Source: JBFLVU01 sp964589625
GTDB lineage: Bacteria > Acidobacteriota > UBA4820 > DSQY01
Assembly: GCA_964589625.1 (NCBI GenBank)
Contig: CAZPSH010000014.1
Coordinates: forward strand, 1-64,000
Direction of reading: 5' to 3'
DNA: 64,000 nt
Shown: piece after piece, positions 35,985-44,962 of the stretch
Layout of the letters: every line of letters begins with the position of its first letter
Numbering within the stretch: the stretch's first letter is position 1
Notes under the pieces: model-generated
What the model was told of the DNA's origin: nothing
Seen by the model: only the letters and a program-made list of their open reading frames with translations
The model's database searches: none
Made by a program: the position numbers and the translations under genes

Positions 35985-38771
35985 GTGAAAGTTCCCTCGC
36001 CCCCCGAAGGGGCCTTCTATACTGACAGCGCCCACCGGGCCGTGTACTCTCGGGCCGCGTGCATTTACGCCCGCCGGCCCGCCGGGGTCCTCTACCCGAA
36101 GGGCGAGGCCGACCTGCGCTGGGGCATCGAGCGAGCGAGGGAGTCCGGCGCGTCCGTGACCCTGAGAGGGGGAGGCTCGGGCCTGGCGGGGCAGTCCGTG
36201 GGCACGGGGATTGTCGCCGACGTCTCCCGGTGGATGGCTTCGGTGGTCTCGGTGGACGAGGGCGCCCGGGAGGCGGTTGTCCAGCCCGGCGTCGTCCTGG
36301 CCGACCTCAACCGCCTGCTGAATGCAAAGGGTCTCCGCTTCTCCCCGGATCCCTCCAGCCAGGACTTCTGCACCCTCGGGGGCATGCTCGCCGACAACTC
36401 GAAGGGCGCCCGGTCGGTGAAGTACGGAACGACCCTCGCCCACACCCGTGCCCTCACGCTCCTCCTCGCGGATGGGAAGCGCGTGATCCTCTCCCGGGGC
36501 TTCCGGGCGCCGGCGGAGTATGGCCACCCTGCACTGCGCCGTGCCGCGGCGCTCATCGAGGAAAACCGGGCGGACATCCTCCGGAAGTGGCCCCTCAGCC
36601 GGACGAACACGTCGGGCTACAACCTGCGGGACTGCCTCGGGCCGGGGGAGGGGATCGACCTGGTCCCTCTCTTCGTGGGATCCGAGGGGACCCTGGGGAT
36701 CGTGGTGGAGGCCCGCCTCGGGCTCCTGGGCCTGCCCCGGCGCCAGGATCTTGTCCTCCTGGAGTTTCCCGACGTGGCAACGGCGGGCCAGGCCGTCCTG
36801 GACATCCTTCCGGTGGGGCCGTCGGCCCTGGAGATTCTCGACGAGACCTTTCTGCAGATCATCCGCATGGGGTACGGCGCCTTCCCCCTCCCCGTGTCCG
36901 ATTCCGCCCGGTGCCTTCTTCTCGTCGAGACCGACGGCGAGAGCGCCGAGGAGGCCGCCGCCCCCATGGACGCGGCGCTCGCCGCCGCCAAAGCGGCGGG
37001 GGCCGTCGGGGAGAGGCGGGCCTCGACTCCCGACGAGCGGGCGAGGATCTGGGCCTTCCGCAAAGCCGCCAGCCCTCTTCTGAACCGGGGCCGGGGGCGG
37101 CTCAAATCCGTCCGCTTCATCGAGGACGGGGCCGTCCCCACGCAGGCCATCCCGGCCTACCTGAAGGGTGTTGCGGAGATCCTCGCGGCGCGGGACATCC
37201 AGGCCGTGATCTTCGGCCACGCGGGCGACGGGAACTTCCACGTGAACCCCTTCATGGACCTGACGGCCCCCGCCCACTTTCGGGAGATGCCCCGGATCGC
37301 AAGGGAGGTGGCCGAACTTCTGGCCTCCCTGGGCGGCGCCCTCTCCGGGGAGCACGGTGACGGCCGCCTGAGGACGCCCTTCCTGCCTTTGATCTATGGC
37401 CCTCTTACGGATCTGTTCCGCCGGATCAAGCTGGCCCTCGACCCCGAGGAGATCCTCAATCCCGGCATCATCGCCCCCGCGGAGGCCGAACCCATGGAGG
37501 CGGGAACCCGCTTCCACCCGGCCTACGCTCGCGCGGCCCTGCCGGGACGCCTCTCGGAGGAGGCCTGGGCCGTGGAGGCCGAGCGCTGCCACGGATGCGG
37601 AACCTGCCGGGATTTCTGCCCCACGGCCGGGGCCACGGACTACGAACTGGCTTCGAGCCGAGGTCGCGCCCATCTCCTCCAGGCCCTGCTTTCGGGGGAG
37701 CTGGCTCCCCGGGAGGCCCGCCGCCCCGAAGTCCGGGAGATCTTCGAATCCTGCCTGGGATGCTCCCAGTGCGCCCTCCACTGCCCCACGGGCGTGGACG
37801 TGGCTCCCGTCGCGGCGGCCTTCCGCGAGGCCTTCACGCCGCGCCTCCAGCGGCTCCGTGACGGGTTCCTGGCCCGCCTTCCGGCCTTCGGGTACACGGC
37901 CGCCCCGGGGGCGGTCCGCCTGGCCGAAGGGCGCGTGGCCCGGGTGCTGGGCGGGGCCCTCCTGGGTCTGAGAACGGATCTCAAGGCACCTCCCCTGGCG
38001 CCTCGGTTCGCATTCGATCCGGGCAGGCTCTACCGCTTCGACGCGCCGTCGAACGGCAACGGCCGGGCCGCCTACTTCTACGGGTGCTACGGCAACACGT
38101 ACAACCCCGACGGGGAAGCGGCGCTGGCCGTGCGCGTCCTGAACGCCCTCGGTGTGGACGTGGTGGTCCCCGCCCAGGCCTGCTGCGGCGTCAGCAAGTT
38201 CGCCCGGGGCCTTCCCGACGCGGCGGCCCAGGACGCCGCCTTCATCCGCAGGAACTTTCTCCCGTGGGTGGAGAAGGGGTACGCCCTCGTGGCCTCGGCA
38301 CCCTCCTGCCTCCTCGCCCTGTCCAAGGAGCACGCGCGCTACTTCCCCTCCCGGGAGGCGGAGACGCTGTCGGCGGCCTGCGCGGGCCTGTTCACCTTCC
38401 TCGCCGCCCGCATGCGGGACCGCCCGGAGGCCCTTCGGCCGGTTCCCCTCCGGGTCGTGTACCAGACGCCCTGCCACGCCGCCGTCCTGGGAACCGCCGG
38501 GGACGAGGTCGCCCTCCTGCGGCGCATCCCCGGCCTCACCCTGCTCGACGTGACGGAGGAGTGCTGCGGCCTCGCGGGGTCCCACGGCGCAGAGGCGGGC
38601 CATGCCGCCCTCGCGGAGGCGGTGGCCGGGCCCCTCTACGCCCGGATTCGGGCCGCCGCCCCCGAGGCCGTCGTCACCCCCTGCGGCTCGTGCCGGATCC
38701 AGGACCAGGCGCACCTCGGAGGCATTCCGGTCCTCCACCCGCTCGAGGTGCTGGCCAAGGCGCTTCTCTGA
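35985..38771 (+). CDS. Fused FAD-linked 2-hydroxyacid dehydrogenase / Fe-S reductase (YdiJ/GlcD-GlcF-like)
   Basis: 928 residues from GTG 35985 (GGAG 8 nt upstream; ATG 35892 and GTG 35967 are alternatives). The N-terminal PCMH FAD-binding domain has TLRGGGSGLAGQSVGTGIVADVS and SQDFCTLGGMLADNSKG. The FAD-oxidase C domain ends GEHGDGRLRTPF and LDPEEILNPG. Two 4Fe-4S sites follow (CHGCGTCRDFCP and CLGCSQCALHCP), then two CCG domains (ACCGVSKFA; ECCGLAGSHG with TPCGSC). Such fusions oxidise D-lactate, D-2-hydroxyglutarate or glycolate and pass electrons to quinone or cytochrome. The substrate is not deducible. It converges with aconitase. Confidence 0.9.
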   Translation: MKVPSPPEGAFYTDSAHRAVYSRAACIYARRPAGVLYPKGEADLRWGIERARESGASVTLRGGGSGLAGQSVGTGIVADVSRWMASVVSVDEGAREAVVQPGVVLADLNRLLNAKGLRFSPDPSSQDFCTLGGMLADNSKGARSVKYGTTLAHTRALTLLLADGKRVILSRGFRAPAEYGHPALRRAAALIEENRADILRKWPLSRTNTSGYNLRDCLGPGEGIDLVPLFVGSEGTLGIVVEARLGLLGLPRRQDLVLLEFPDVATAGQAVLDILPVGPSALEILDETFLQIIRMGYGAFPLPVSDSARCLLLVETDGESAEEAAAPMDAALAAAKAAGAVGERRASTPDERARIWAFRKAASPLLNRGRGRLKSVRFIEDGAVPTQAIPAYLKGVAEILAARDIQAVIFGHAGDGNFHVNPFMDLTAPAHFREMPRIAREVAELLASLGGALSGEHGDGRLRTPFLPLIYGPLTDLFRRIKLALDPEEILNPGIIAPAEAEPMEAGTRFHPAYARAALPGRLSEEAWAVEAERCHGCGTCRDFCPTAGATDYELASSRGRAHLLQALLSGELAPREARRPEVREIFESCLGCSQCALHCPTGVDVAPVAAAFREAFTPRLQRLRDGFLARLPAFGYTAAPGAVRLAEGRVARVLGGALLGLRTDLKAPPLAPRFAFDPGRLYRFDAPSNGNGRAAYFYGCYGNTYNPDGEAALAVRVLNALGVDVVVPAQACCGVSKFARGLPDAAAQDAAFIRRNFLPWVEKGYALVASAPSCLLALSKEHARYFPSREAETLSAACAGLFTFLAARMRDRPEALRPVPLRVVYQTPCHAAVLGTAGDEVALLRRIPGLTLLDVTEECCGLAGSHGAEAGHAALAEAVAGPLYARIRAAAPEAVVTPCGSCRIQDQAHLGGIPVLHPLEVLAKALL

Positions 38772-38844
38772 GAAAGGCCCGTCCCGGAATTCGGGGGAAT
38801 CCCGGCCGGTCCTGCCCTGTCCCCCCGCGTCTTTTCCCTTTTCC

Positions 38845-41112
38845 TTACTTCCTCACCGCGTTGAGCGCGCTCCCGGCGCGGAACCACGCGATCTGTTCCG
38901 CGTTGAGGCTGTGGTTCAAGCGGATCTCCTCCCCGGTGCCGTCCCCGTGGTGCAGGAGGGCGCGCACGGGTTTGCCGGGAGCGAGGGAGGCAAGGCCCAG
39001 CAGGCTGATCCGGTCGGCGGCCTCCACCTTGTCGTAGTCCTTCGGGTCGGCAAAGGTCAGGGGAAGGACGCCCTGCTTTTTTAAATTGCTTTCGTGGATG
39101 CGCGCGAAGGATCGCGCGATGACCGCGGCGGCCCCTAGGTGTCTCGGGGACATGGCGGCGTGCTCCCGGCTCGAGCCTTCCCCGTAGTTCTCGTCGCCCA
39201 CGGCCACCCACCTCCTCCCGGAGGCCTTGTAGCTTCGGGCCAACTGGGAGAGAGGGACCTCCTTTTCCCCCGAAATCTGGTTCACCCCTGTTCCGACCTT
39301 CTCGGAAAAGGCGTTGACCGCGCCGTTGAAAAGGTTGTCGCTGATCTTGTCCAGGTGGCCCCGAAAGCGGAGCCAGGGCCCGGCAGGGGAGATGTGGTCC
39401 GTAGTGCACTTCCCCTTGGCCTTCAGCAGGACGGGCAGCTCCACGAAGTCCTTTCCGTCCCACGGGGGAAAGGGGGAGAGGACCTGGAGACGCTCGGAAC
39501 CGGGGGCCACCTTTACTTCCACCGCGCTGCCCTCCTCCGCCGGGGGCACGTATCCGCCCTCGTCGCGGAGGAACCGCTCCGGGGGCAGATCCGGCGCCGG
39601 CGCCGGCGGGACAAAACGGAACTCTTTTCCCGAGGGTGTCCTCAGGGCGTCGGCCCGGGGATCGAAGTCCAGGCGCCCCGCCACGGCGTAGGCGACGACC
39701 ACCTCCGGGCTCGTGAGGAAGGAGAGGGTGGAGGCGTTTCCATCGTTGCGGCGGGGGAAGTTCCTGTTGAAGGAGGAGACGATGGCGTTGGTTTCGCCGG
39801 GGCTCACGTCGCTCCGCTTCCACTGGCCGATGCAGGGACCGCAGGCGTTGGCCAGGACGGTGGCTCCCAGGGCCGCCAGGTCTCGCATCTGGCCGTCCCT
39901 CTCGATGGTGGCCCGGATCTGCTCGCTGCCCGGCGTGACCAGGAGGGGGATCGCCGCCTTCAGCCCCGCCCGCGAGGCTTGCCGCGCCACCTCGGCGGCG
40001 CGGCCCATGTCCTCGTAGGAGGAGTTGGTGCAGGAGCCGATGAGGGCGGCGCGCAAGCCCGCCGGGTAACCCTCCTTGGCCACGGCGGCCTTGAGTTCGC
40101 CCACCGACCGGCTCAGGTCGGGCGTGTGCGGCCCCGCCACCTGGGGCTCCAGGGTGGAGAGGTCGATCTCCACGAGGCGGTCGAAGTAGGCGGCGGGCTT
40201 CTCCTCCACCTCGGAGTCGGCGCCGAGCAGTTCGGGGTGCTTGCGCGCCAGGTCCGCCAGGGGCGCCCGCCCCGTGCCTCGAAGGTAGGCGTCCATCCGC
40301 TCGTCGTAGGGGAAGACGCTGGTCGTTGCGCCCAGCTCCGCGCCCATGTTGGCGATGGTCCCCTTTCCCGTGCAAGACAGGGCCGCGCACCCGGGCCCGA
40401 AATACTCGATGACGGCGTTGGTGCCCCCCTTGACGGTGAGGATGCCCAGGAGGCGGACGATGACGTCCTTGGGGCTGGTCCAGCCCGACGGCGACCCCGT
40501 CAGGCGCACGCCGATGCGCTTCGGGTAGAGGACCTCCCAGGGAAGGCCCGCCATGACGTCCACGGCGTCGGCCCCGCCCACTCCCGAGGCGAACATTCCC
40601 AACCCGCCCGCGTTGGGCGTGTGGGAGTCGGTCCCGATCATCATGCCGCCGGGAAAGGCGTAGTTCTCGAGGACGACCTGGTGGATGATGCCCGCGCCGG
40701 GCCTCCAGAACCCGATGCCGTACTTCCTGCAGGCCGAGGCCAGGAAGTCGTACACCTCCCGGTTGGATTCGAGGGCGGCGGCCATGTCCGGTGCCGCTCC
40801 CTTCTGGGCGAGGATGAGATGGTCGCAGTGGACGGTCGTGGGCACGGCCACGGAATCCCGACCCGACTGCATGAACTGGAGGATGGCCATCTGCGCCGTG
40901 GCGTCCTGCATGGCCACGCGGTCGGGCCGGAGGTACAGGTAGCTCTTGCCCGGCTCCAATTCGGCCTTCTCCACGTCGTCCAGGTGGCCGAGGAGGATCT
41001 TCTCCGCCAGGGAGAGGGGACGGCCCAGGCGCCGTCGCGCCGCCTCCAGGTTGGCGGAGATCCGGGCGTAGGCGCGGGTGACGAATTCGGGCGTCGATTC
41101 GATGGTCGGCAT
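38845..41112 (-). CDS. acn: Aconitate hydratase
   Basis: 755 residues, close to the mitochondrial-type aconitase in length. The cluster-ligand cysteines are in LIGSCTNSSYED and NACGPCIGQW. Substrate-site motifs include GTDSHTPNAGGLGMFASGVGGAD and the swivel-domain GDENYGEGSSREHAAMSPRHLG. It interconverts citrate and isocitrate in the TCA cycle. ATG 41112 has GGAGGAACCC upstream. It is monocistronic between convergent and unrelated genes. Confidence 0.96.
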   Translation of the reverse strand: MPTIESTPEFVTRAYARISANLEAARRRLGRPLSLAEKILLGHLDDVEKAELEPGKSYLYLRPDRVAMQDATAQMAILQFMQSGRDSVAVPTTVHCDHLILAQKGAAPDMAAALESNREVYDFLASACRKYGIGFWRPGAGIIHQVVLENYAFPGGMMIGTDSHTPNAGGLGMFASGVGGADAVDVMAGLPWEVLYPKRIGVRLTGSPSGWTSPKDVIVRLLGILTVKGGTNAVIEYFGPGCAALSCTGKGTIANMGAELGATTSVFPYDERMDAYLRGTGRAPLADLARKHPELLGADSEVEEKPAAYFDRLVEIDLSTLEPQVAGPHTPDLSRSVGELKAAVAKEGYPAGLRAALIGSCTNSSYEDMGRAAEVARQASRAGLKAAIPLLVTPGSEQIRATIERDGQMRDLAALGATVLANACGPCIGQWKRSDVSPGETNAIVSSFNRNFPRRNDGNASTLSFLTSPEVVVAYAVAGRLDFDPRADALRTPSGKEFRFVPPAPAPDLPPERFLRDEGGYVPPAEEGSAVEVKVAPGSERLQVLSPFPPWDGKDFVELPVLLKAKGKCTTDHISPAGPWLRFRGHLDKISDNLFNGAVNAFSEKVGTGVNQISGEKEVPLSQLARSYKASGRRWVAVGDENYGEGSSREHAAMSPRHLGAAAVIARSFARIHESNLKKQGVLPLTFADPKDYDKVEAADRISLLGLASLAPGKPVRALLHHGDGTGEEIRLNHSLNAEQIAWFRAGSALNAVRK

Positions 41113-41138
41113 GGGTTCCTCCGGGTGCAGGGGACCTC

Positions 41139-41167
41139 AGTGTAGACCCGATGGCGCGGAGGCGAAA
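41139..41167 (-). promoter_or_regulatory. Promoter candidate of aconitase
   Basis: Minus-strand TTTCGC (41167-41162), a 17-nt spacer and TACACT (41144-41139). It gives a leader of about 20 nt with a GGAGG site. Confidence 0.4.
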
Positions 41168-41250
41168 GGGAGAGGTCGGGAGGGGACCACGGCGGGAAAG
41201 GTAGCGATCGGGGAAAGGGACCCCGAGAAATCGGCCGCCGGGCACGGAGG

Positions 41251-42258
41251 CTAGGCCGGGTCCTCCCGTCTCGCAGGAGGCACGATCTCGATCCCCGCTT
41301 CGCGGAGAAGAACGGAGGCGTAAGAGCCCGGGGGAAGGGTGAAGGAGAGGACGGCTCCCCCGTCGGTCCGCACCCACTCCACTCGCCCGACGGGGACGCG
41401 CATGGGACGGCGTGCGCCGGGAGCGCGGGCGAAGGAGACGTCCCTCGCGGTAAGGCCGTGCCGAGCGAGGATTTCGTCCTCGAACGGGAGGGCCTCCCTC
41501 GAGGCGCGGGCCATCTTCCCTCCGAAAAGGGGGCCGGCCGGGGAGATTTCGAGGGACCGGACCCTCGCGAGAAGCGTCTCGTCCACCTCCTCCACGGGAA
41601 ACTCGCCCCCCGAGTCGTGGCGCTTCATGACGTCTCCAGGCACCGGCCAGGGGAGGAGCCCGCGGGAGCGCCGCGCCTCCAGCCAGTCGTTGAAAAGGAG
41701 TGCCTGGAAGGCCGATACGAGAAACCGGGCCCTGCGGAAGGGCCCCGAGGGACGATGGCCGAGGAAGATCTTCCGTCCCTCCTCCAGCCCCGACCGGTCC
41801 GCGAAGCGCTGGGGTCCGAAGGCGTTGGGCATTCCCTCCGCATCGAGGCGCCGCAGGCCTGCCTCCAGCGCCTCCGCATCGTCCCCTCCGCCCCCCTCCA
41901 CCTGTACGGTGAAGCGGTTTCCGGCCAGCTTCCCCGTACGCAGTTTGTGCGTGTGCAGGGCGGAGGAGAGGACCTCGCATCCCAGTTCGCCGAAGGCGAG
42001 TTCGGCCTGCTTCTGAAGGCGGGACGGGATCGAGAAGGTCTGAACGGCCACGGCGTCGCGATCCTTCATCCCTGCGCAGCCCAGGTCCTCCTCGGCCAGG
42101 CGCAGACGCCTGCGCATTTCCCCGAGCAGGAAGGGGGTCGAACAGCCCGCCCGGCGGACCGTCAGGTAGACGTGGGAGCCGTGGCCGCAGGGCGGGAAGA
42201 GGGGAATCTCCTCCACCGTGAAGGTCCCGGGGGACTGGACGAACCTCAGGGGAGCCAC
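41251..42258 (-). CDS. truD: tRNA pseudouridine-13 synthase TruD
   Basis: 335 residues. Motifs are GCAGMKDRDAVAVQTFSIP with the catalytic Asp, LRTGKLAGNRFTV, AFGPQRFADRSG and, near the end, LSFTLPPGSYASVLLREAG. It converts U13 of some tRNAs to pseudouridine. GTG 42258 is the only good start and overlaps the larC 3' end by 13 nt. The frame continues open inside larC but that part is noise. It is somewhat shorter than E. coli TruD. Confidence 0.9.
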   Translation of the reverse strand: MAPLRFVQSPGTFTVEEIPLFPPCGHGSHVYLTVRRAGCSTPFLLGEMRRRLRLAEEDLGCAGMKDRDAVAVQTFSIPSRLQKQAELAFGELGCEVLSSALHTHKLRTGKLAGNRFTVQVEGGGGDDAEALEAGLRRLDAEGMPNAFGPQRFADRSGLEEGRKIFLGHRPSGPFRRARFLVSAFQALLFNDWLEARRSRGLLPWPVPGDVMKRHDSGGEFPVEEVDETLLARVRSLEISPAGPLFGGKMARASREALPFEDEILARHGLTARDVSFARAPGARRPMRVPVGRVEWVRTDGGAVLSFTLPPGSYASVLLREAGIEIVPPARREDPA

Positions 42259-43397
42259 CTGGCAAGCGCCTCGGCGATCTCCCGCGCGGGGACGCCCGCC
42301 TTCTCGGCGAGGGCCTTCACGTCCTCCCACTCGGGGTGGAGGCGCACCTTGCCCGAGGGAAGGGTCAGGGCCTTCACCCGCAGGGGGCCGTAGGGCGTGT
42401 CCACGGTGCGGATCTCCCGCGGCAGCTCCCGGCGGCGCCACTCGGAGACCCGGACGCCGGTGGTGGTGGTGTGTTCGAGGAGGAGGTCCGCCAGGCGGTC
42501 CGTCTCCGAGAGCGGGGAGACGACCGAGACGAGCCACGCGGGCCGGTGCTTCTTGGCCTGGATAGGCGTGGTGAAGACATCGAGGGCCCCTCCGGCCCTC
42601 AGCTCCTCCAGGGCCCCGCCCAGGAGTTCGGGGCTCATGTCGTCGATCTGCGTCTCGATGAGGGCCACCCGATTGTCGGCGGGCCCCCTGGACAGGCAGA
42701 AGACCCGAAGAACGTTGGGCGCTCCCTCGGGATCGCGCGTCCCCGCGCCGTACCCGACCTCGCGCACGTGTCCCTCGGGCAGGGGACCGAATCGGCTCGC
42801 GAGAGTCACGGCGAGGGCCGCCCCCGTGGGAGTCGTGCGTTCCATGGCCGGTCCCGCCGAGAAGACGGGGACGCCCCGCACGAGCTCCGCCACCGCGGGT
42901 GGAGGAACGGGAAACGTCCCGTGCTCCATGCGGGTGAATCCAGAGCCGAGGTTCAAGGGGCCGCATTCGACCTCCGGAGCCCCCAGCGCCTCCCATGCCG
43001 CGCAAGCCCCTACCACGTCCGCAATCGCGTCCAGGGCCCCCACCTCGTGGAAGTGGACCCTTTCCACGGGGCACCCGTGGACGGCGGCTTCCGCCTCCCC
43101 GAGCCGGCGGAAGACCGCCGAGGCGGCCTCCCGAACCCTTGGAGGAAGGTCGGCCCGCGCAAGGAGGGCCAGGATGTCCGTGAGGTGGCGGTGAGACTCA
43201 GACCGGGGGAGGCGCGGGGAGGCGAGGGTGGCCCGAAGGCCCTGGCGCGTGACGGTTTCGAAAGCAAAGGAAAGGCCCTCGACGCCGAGCGAGGAAAGGG
43301 CCCGGCGGACGGCGTCCCGGTCGGCCCCGGCGTCCACGAGCGCCCCCACGGTCATGTCGCCGGCGATGCCCATGAAGGGATCGAGGTAGAGGATCAT
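42246..43397 (-). CDS. larC: LarC-family nickel-pincer cofactor protein (DUF111)
   Basis: 383 residues in one uninterrupted frame. N-terminal MILYLDPFMGIAGDMTVGAL, HFHEVGALDAIADVVG, PTGAALAVTLA, and the C-terminal domain ETQIDDMSPELLGGALE and RPAWLVSVVSP match LarC. This CTP-dependent nickel chelatase inserts Ni into the pyridinium dithiocarboxylate cofactor of LarA-type racemases. In Lactiplantibacillus the gene needs a programmed frameshift; here it does not. No larB or larE is in the window. It overlaps plsC by ATGA and truD by 13 nt. Confidence 0.9.
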   Translation of the reverse strand: MILYLDPFMGIAGDMTVGALVDAGADRDAVRRALSSLGVEGLSFAFETVTRQGLRATLASPRLPRSESHRHLTDILALLARADLPPRVREAASAVFRRLGEAEAAVHGCPVERVHFHEVGALDAIADVVGACAAWEALGAPEVECGPLNLGSGFTRMEHGTFPVPPPAVAELVRGVPVFSAGPAMERTTPTGAALAVTLASRFGPLPEGHVREVGYGAGTRDPEGAPNVLRVFCLSRGPADNRVALIETQIDDMSPELLGGALEELRAGGALDVFTTPIQAKKHRPAWLVSVVSPLSETDRLADLLLEHTTTTGVRVSEWRRRELPREIRTVDTPYGPLRVKALTLPSGKVRLHPEWEDVKALAEKAGVPAREIAEALARWLP

Positions 43398-44158
43398 GAG
43401 TCAGCCCCCGAGAGGGATTCGAGGATGATGTCGCGGGTGCGGTCCCGCAGGGAGTCGCGCGTCTCGTATCCCAAGCCCTCCGTGGGGATGGGCTCGTGGA
43501 AGACCACCGTGATTTCTCCGGGACTGAACCAGAAGCCGTGCCTGGATTGCACCCTCCGGGCGCCCCGTATGGAAACGGGCAGGATGGGCGCCTGGAGGTC
43601 CAGGGCCAGAACGAAAGGGCCCTTCTTGAAGGGGAGGAGCATCGCGTCCGTCTTGTTCCGCGTCCCCTCGGGGAAGGAGATGAGGCTGAGCCCCGTGCGC
43701 CGCATCCGCTCCGCGAGCCTGGCCATGGTGCGCCGTGCCCTGGCGTGGTTCCGCCGGTCCACGATGGGGAAGCCCCCGGCCCAGAGGGCCCACCCGAATA
43801 CGGGGAGGTAGAGGACCTCCTTCTTGGCGATGAACCGGTAGTAACGGCCCTTGAGGGCCAGGATCAGGGAGTAGATGTCGAAGTTGCTCGCGTGGTTCGG
43901 TACGAGGACGTAGGGCCTGCCCCGCTCGAAGCGCTCCAGGCCCTCCACACGGAGGGTGACCCCCGCGGACTTCAGGATGGCCCAGGACCAAAACCTTCCC
44001 AGCCAGATGACGATCTCCCCGCGCGTGAACGGAGAGAGCAGGGTAGCAAGGGTCCCCAGGACCAGCGTGAGGCCCCAGACGACGAGGTGGATCATCAGGC
44101 ACCGCGGGACGGAATGGGTCCGGCCGGGCGCGTCCGATGCGGCGGCGGGTTCGCTCAT
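43394..44158 (-). CDS. plsC: 1-acylglycerol-3-phosphate acyltransferase (PlsC family)
   Basis: 254 residues. An N-terminal helix pair (about 22-42) is followed by the acyltransferase motifs VPNHASNFD (HX4D, His about 89), GGFPIVDR, FPEGTRNK and APILPVSI. It acylates lysophosphatidate in phospholipid synthesis at the inner membrane. It overlaps larC by ATGA and follows the M50 protease gene by 62 nt. Confidence 0.92.
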   Translation of the reverse strand: MSEPAAASDAPGRTHSVPRCLMIHLVVWGLTLVLGTLATLLSPFTRGEIVIWLGRFWSWAILKSAGVTLRVEGLERFERGRPYVLVPNHASNFDIYSLILALKGRYYRFIAKKEVLYLPVFGWALWAGGFPIVDRRNHARARRTMARLAERMRRTGLSLISFPEGTRNKTDAMLLPFKKGPFVLALDLQAPILPVSIRGARRVQSRHGFWFSPGEITVVFHEPIPTEGLGYETRDSLRDRTRDIILESLSGADS

Positions 44159-44220
44159 GGATCCTCCCCGGCGGGAATTCTAGCCCACACGCGGCCCTCG
44201 GAACCAGCGACCGGCCGCCG

Positions 44221-44925
44221 TCACCCCCCCAGCAGGGAGGAGAGGAACTGGAGGGGGATGTGGATGACCCCCACGTAGAGGAGGACGTAAATGGGCCGGA
44301 TGATCCACCCCATGAGGGGAGTGAAGAAGAGGACCAGGAGAAGGATGGGGCCGATGGACCTCAGGCGCTCGTAGTGGGGGAGCATGGAGCCCGGAAGGAG
44401 GGCCGAGAGGACCCATGAGCCGTCCAGGGGAGGGATGGGGATCAGGTTGAAGCCCGCCAGGACGACGTTGACGAGGGCTAGTCGAAGGAGCCACCACGCG
44501 GGAGAAAACTCGGACTCGAAGCCGGTCCAGAAGGCGGCCGGGCCCTGGGCGAAGAGGAGGATGCCCAGGATCCCCGTGGTCCCGACGGCCACCGCCAGGT
44601 TGCTCAGGGGACCCGCCGCGCCCACGAGGGCCTCGTCGCGGCGGACGTGCTTGAAGTGCCGGCTGATGACGGGAACGGGCTTGGCCCATCCGAACACGGG
44701 CGCCCCGATGAGGGAGAGCACGGCGGGCATGACCAGGGTGCCGATGGGGTCGATGTGGGGGATCGGATTGAGGGTGATGCGCCCGAGCATCCGCCCCGTA
44801 GGATCCCCGAGGCGGTTCGCCATCCAGGCGTGGGCGCTCTCGTGGACCGAGAGGGAGAAGAGGATCAGGAGCACGTTGAAGACCAGGGTCAGGATGCCCA
44901 GCGGCGTGAAGTCGATTCCACCCAT
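44221..44925 (-). CDS. Site-2 protease-type M50 family membrane metalloprotease
   Basis: 234 residues with about six helices. The zinc motif HESAH (HExxH) lies in the first helix (about 28-32), and the third ligand is the Asp in NLIPIPPLDGS (about 165). WAKPVPVISRHFKHVRRDEALVGAAGPLSN is typical of the Rv1733/YwhC-like M50B group. It probably cleaves membrane substrates; targets are unknown. ATG 44925 lies 33 nt after the PP-loop gene. Confidence 0.9.
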   Translation of the reverse strand: MGGIDFTPLGILTLVFNVLLILFSLSVHESAHAWMANRLGDPTGRMLGRITLNPIPHIDPIGTLVMPAVLSLIGAPVFGWAKPVPVISRHFKHVRRDEALVGAAGPLSNLAVAVGTTGILGILLFAQGPAAFWTGFESEFSPAWWLLRLALVNVVLAGFNLIPIPPLDGSWVLSALLPGSMLPHYERLRSIGPILLLVLFFTPLMGWIIRPIYVLLYVGVIHIPLQFLSSLLGG

Positions 44926-44941
44926 CGGTCGAGCACCTCGT

Positions 44942-44962
44942 CTAGCAGCCTGCTGAAGTCAC
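44942..44962 (+). repeat. TAGCAGGCTGSTGAA-type short repeat, copy 3
   Basis: CTAGCAGCCTGCTGAAGTCA spans the stop of the PP-loop gene on the opposite strand. The core AGCAGSCTGCT is palindromic, so it could also form a small hairpin. Confidence 0.3.
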
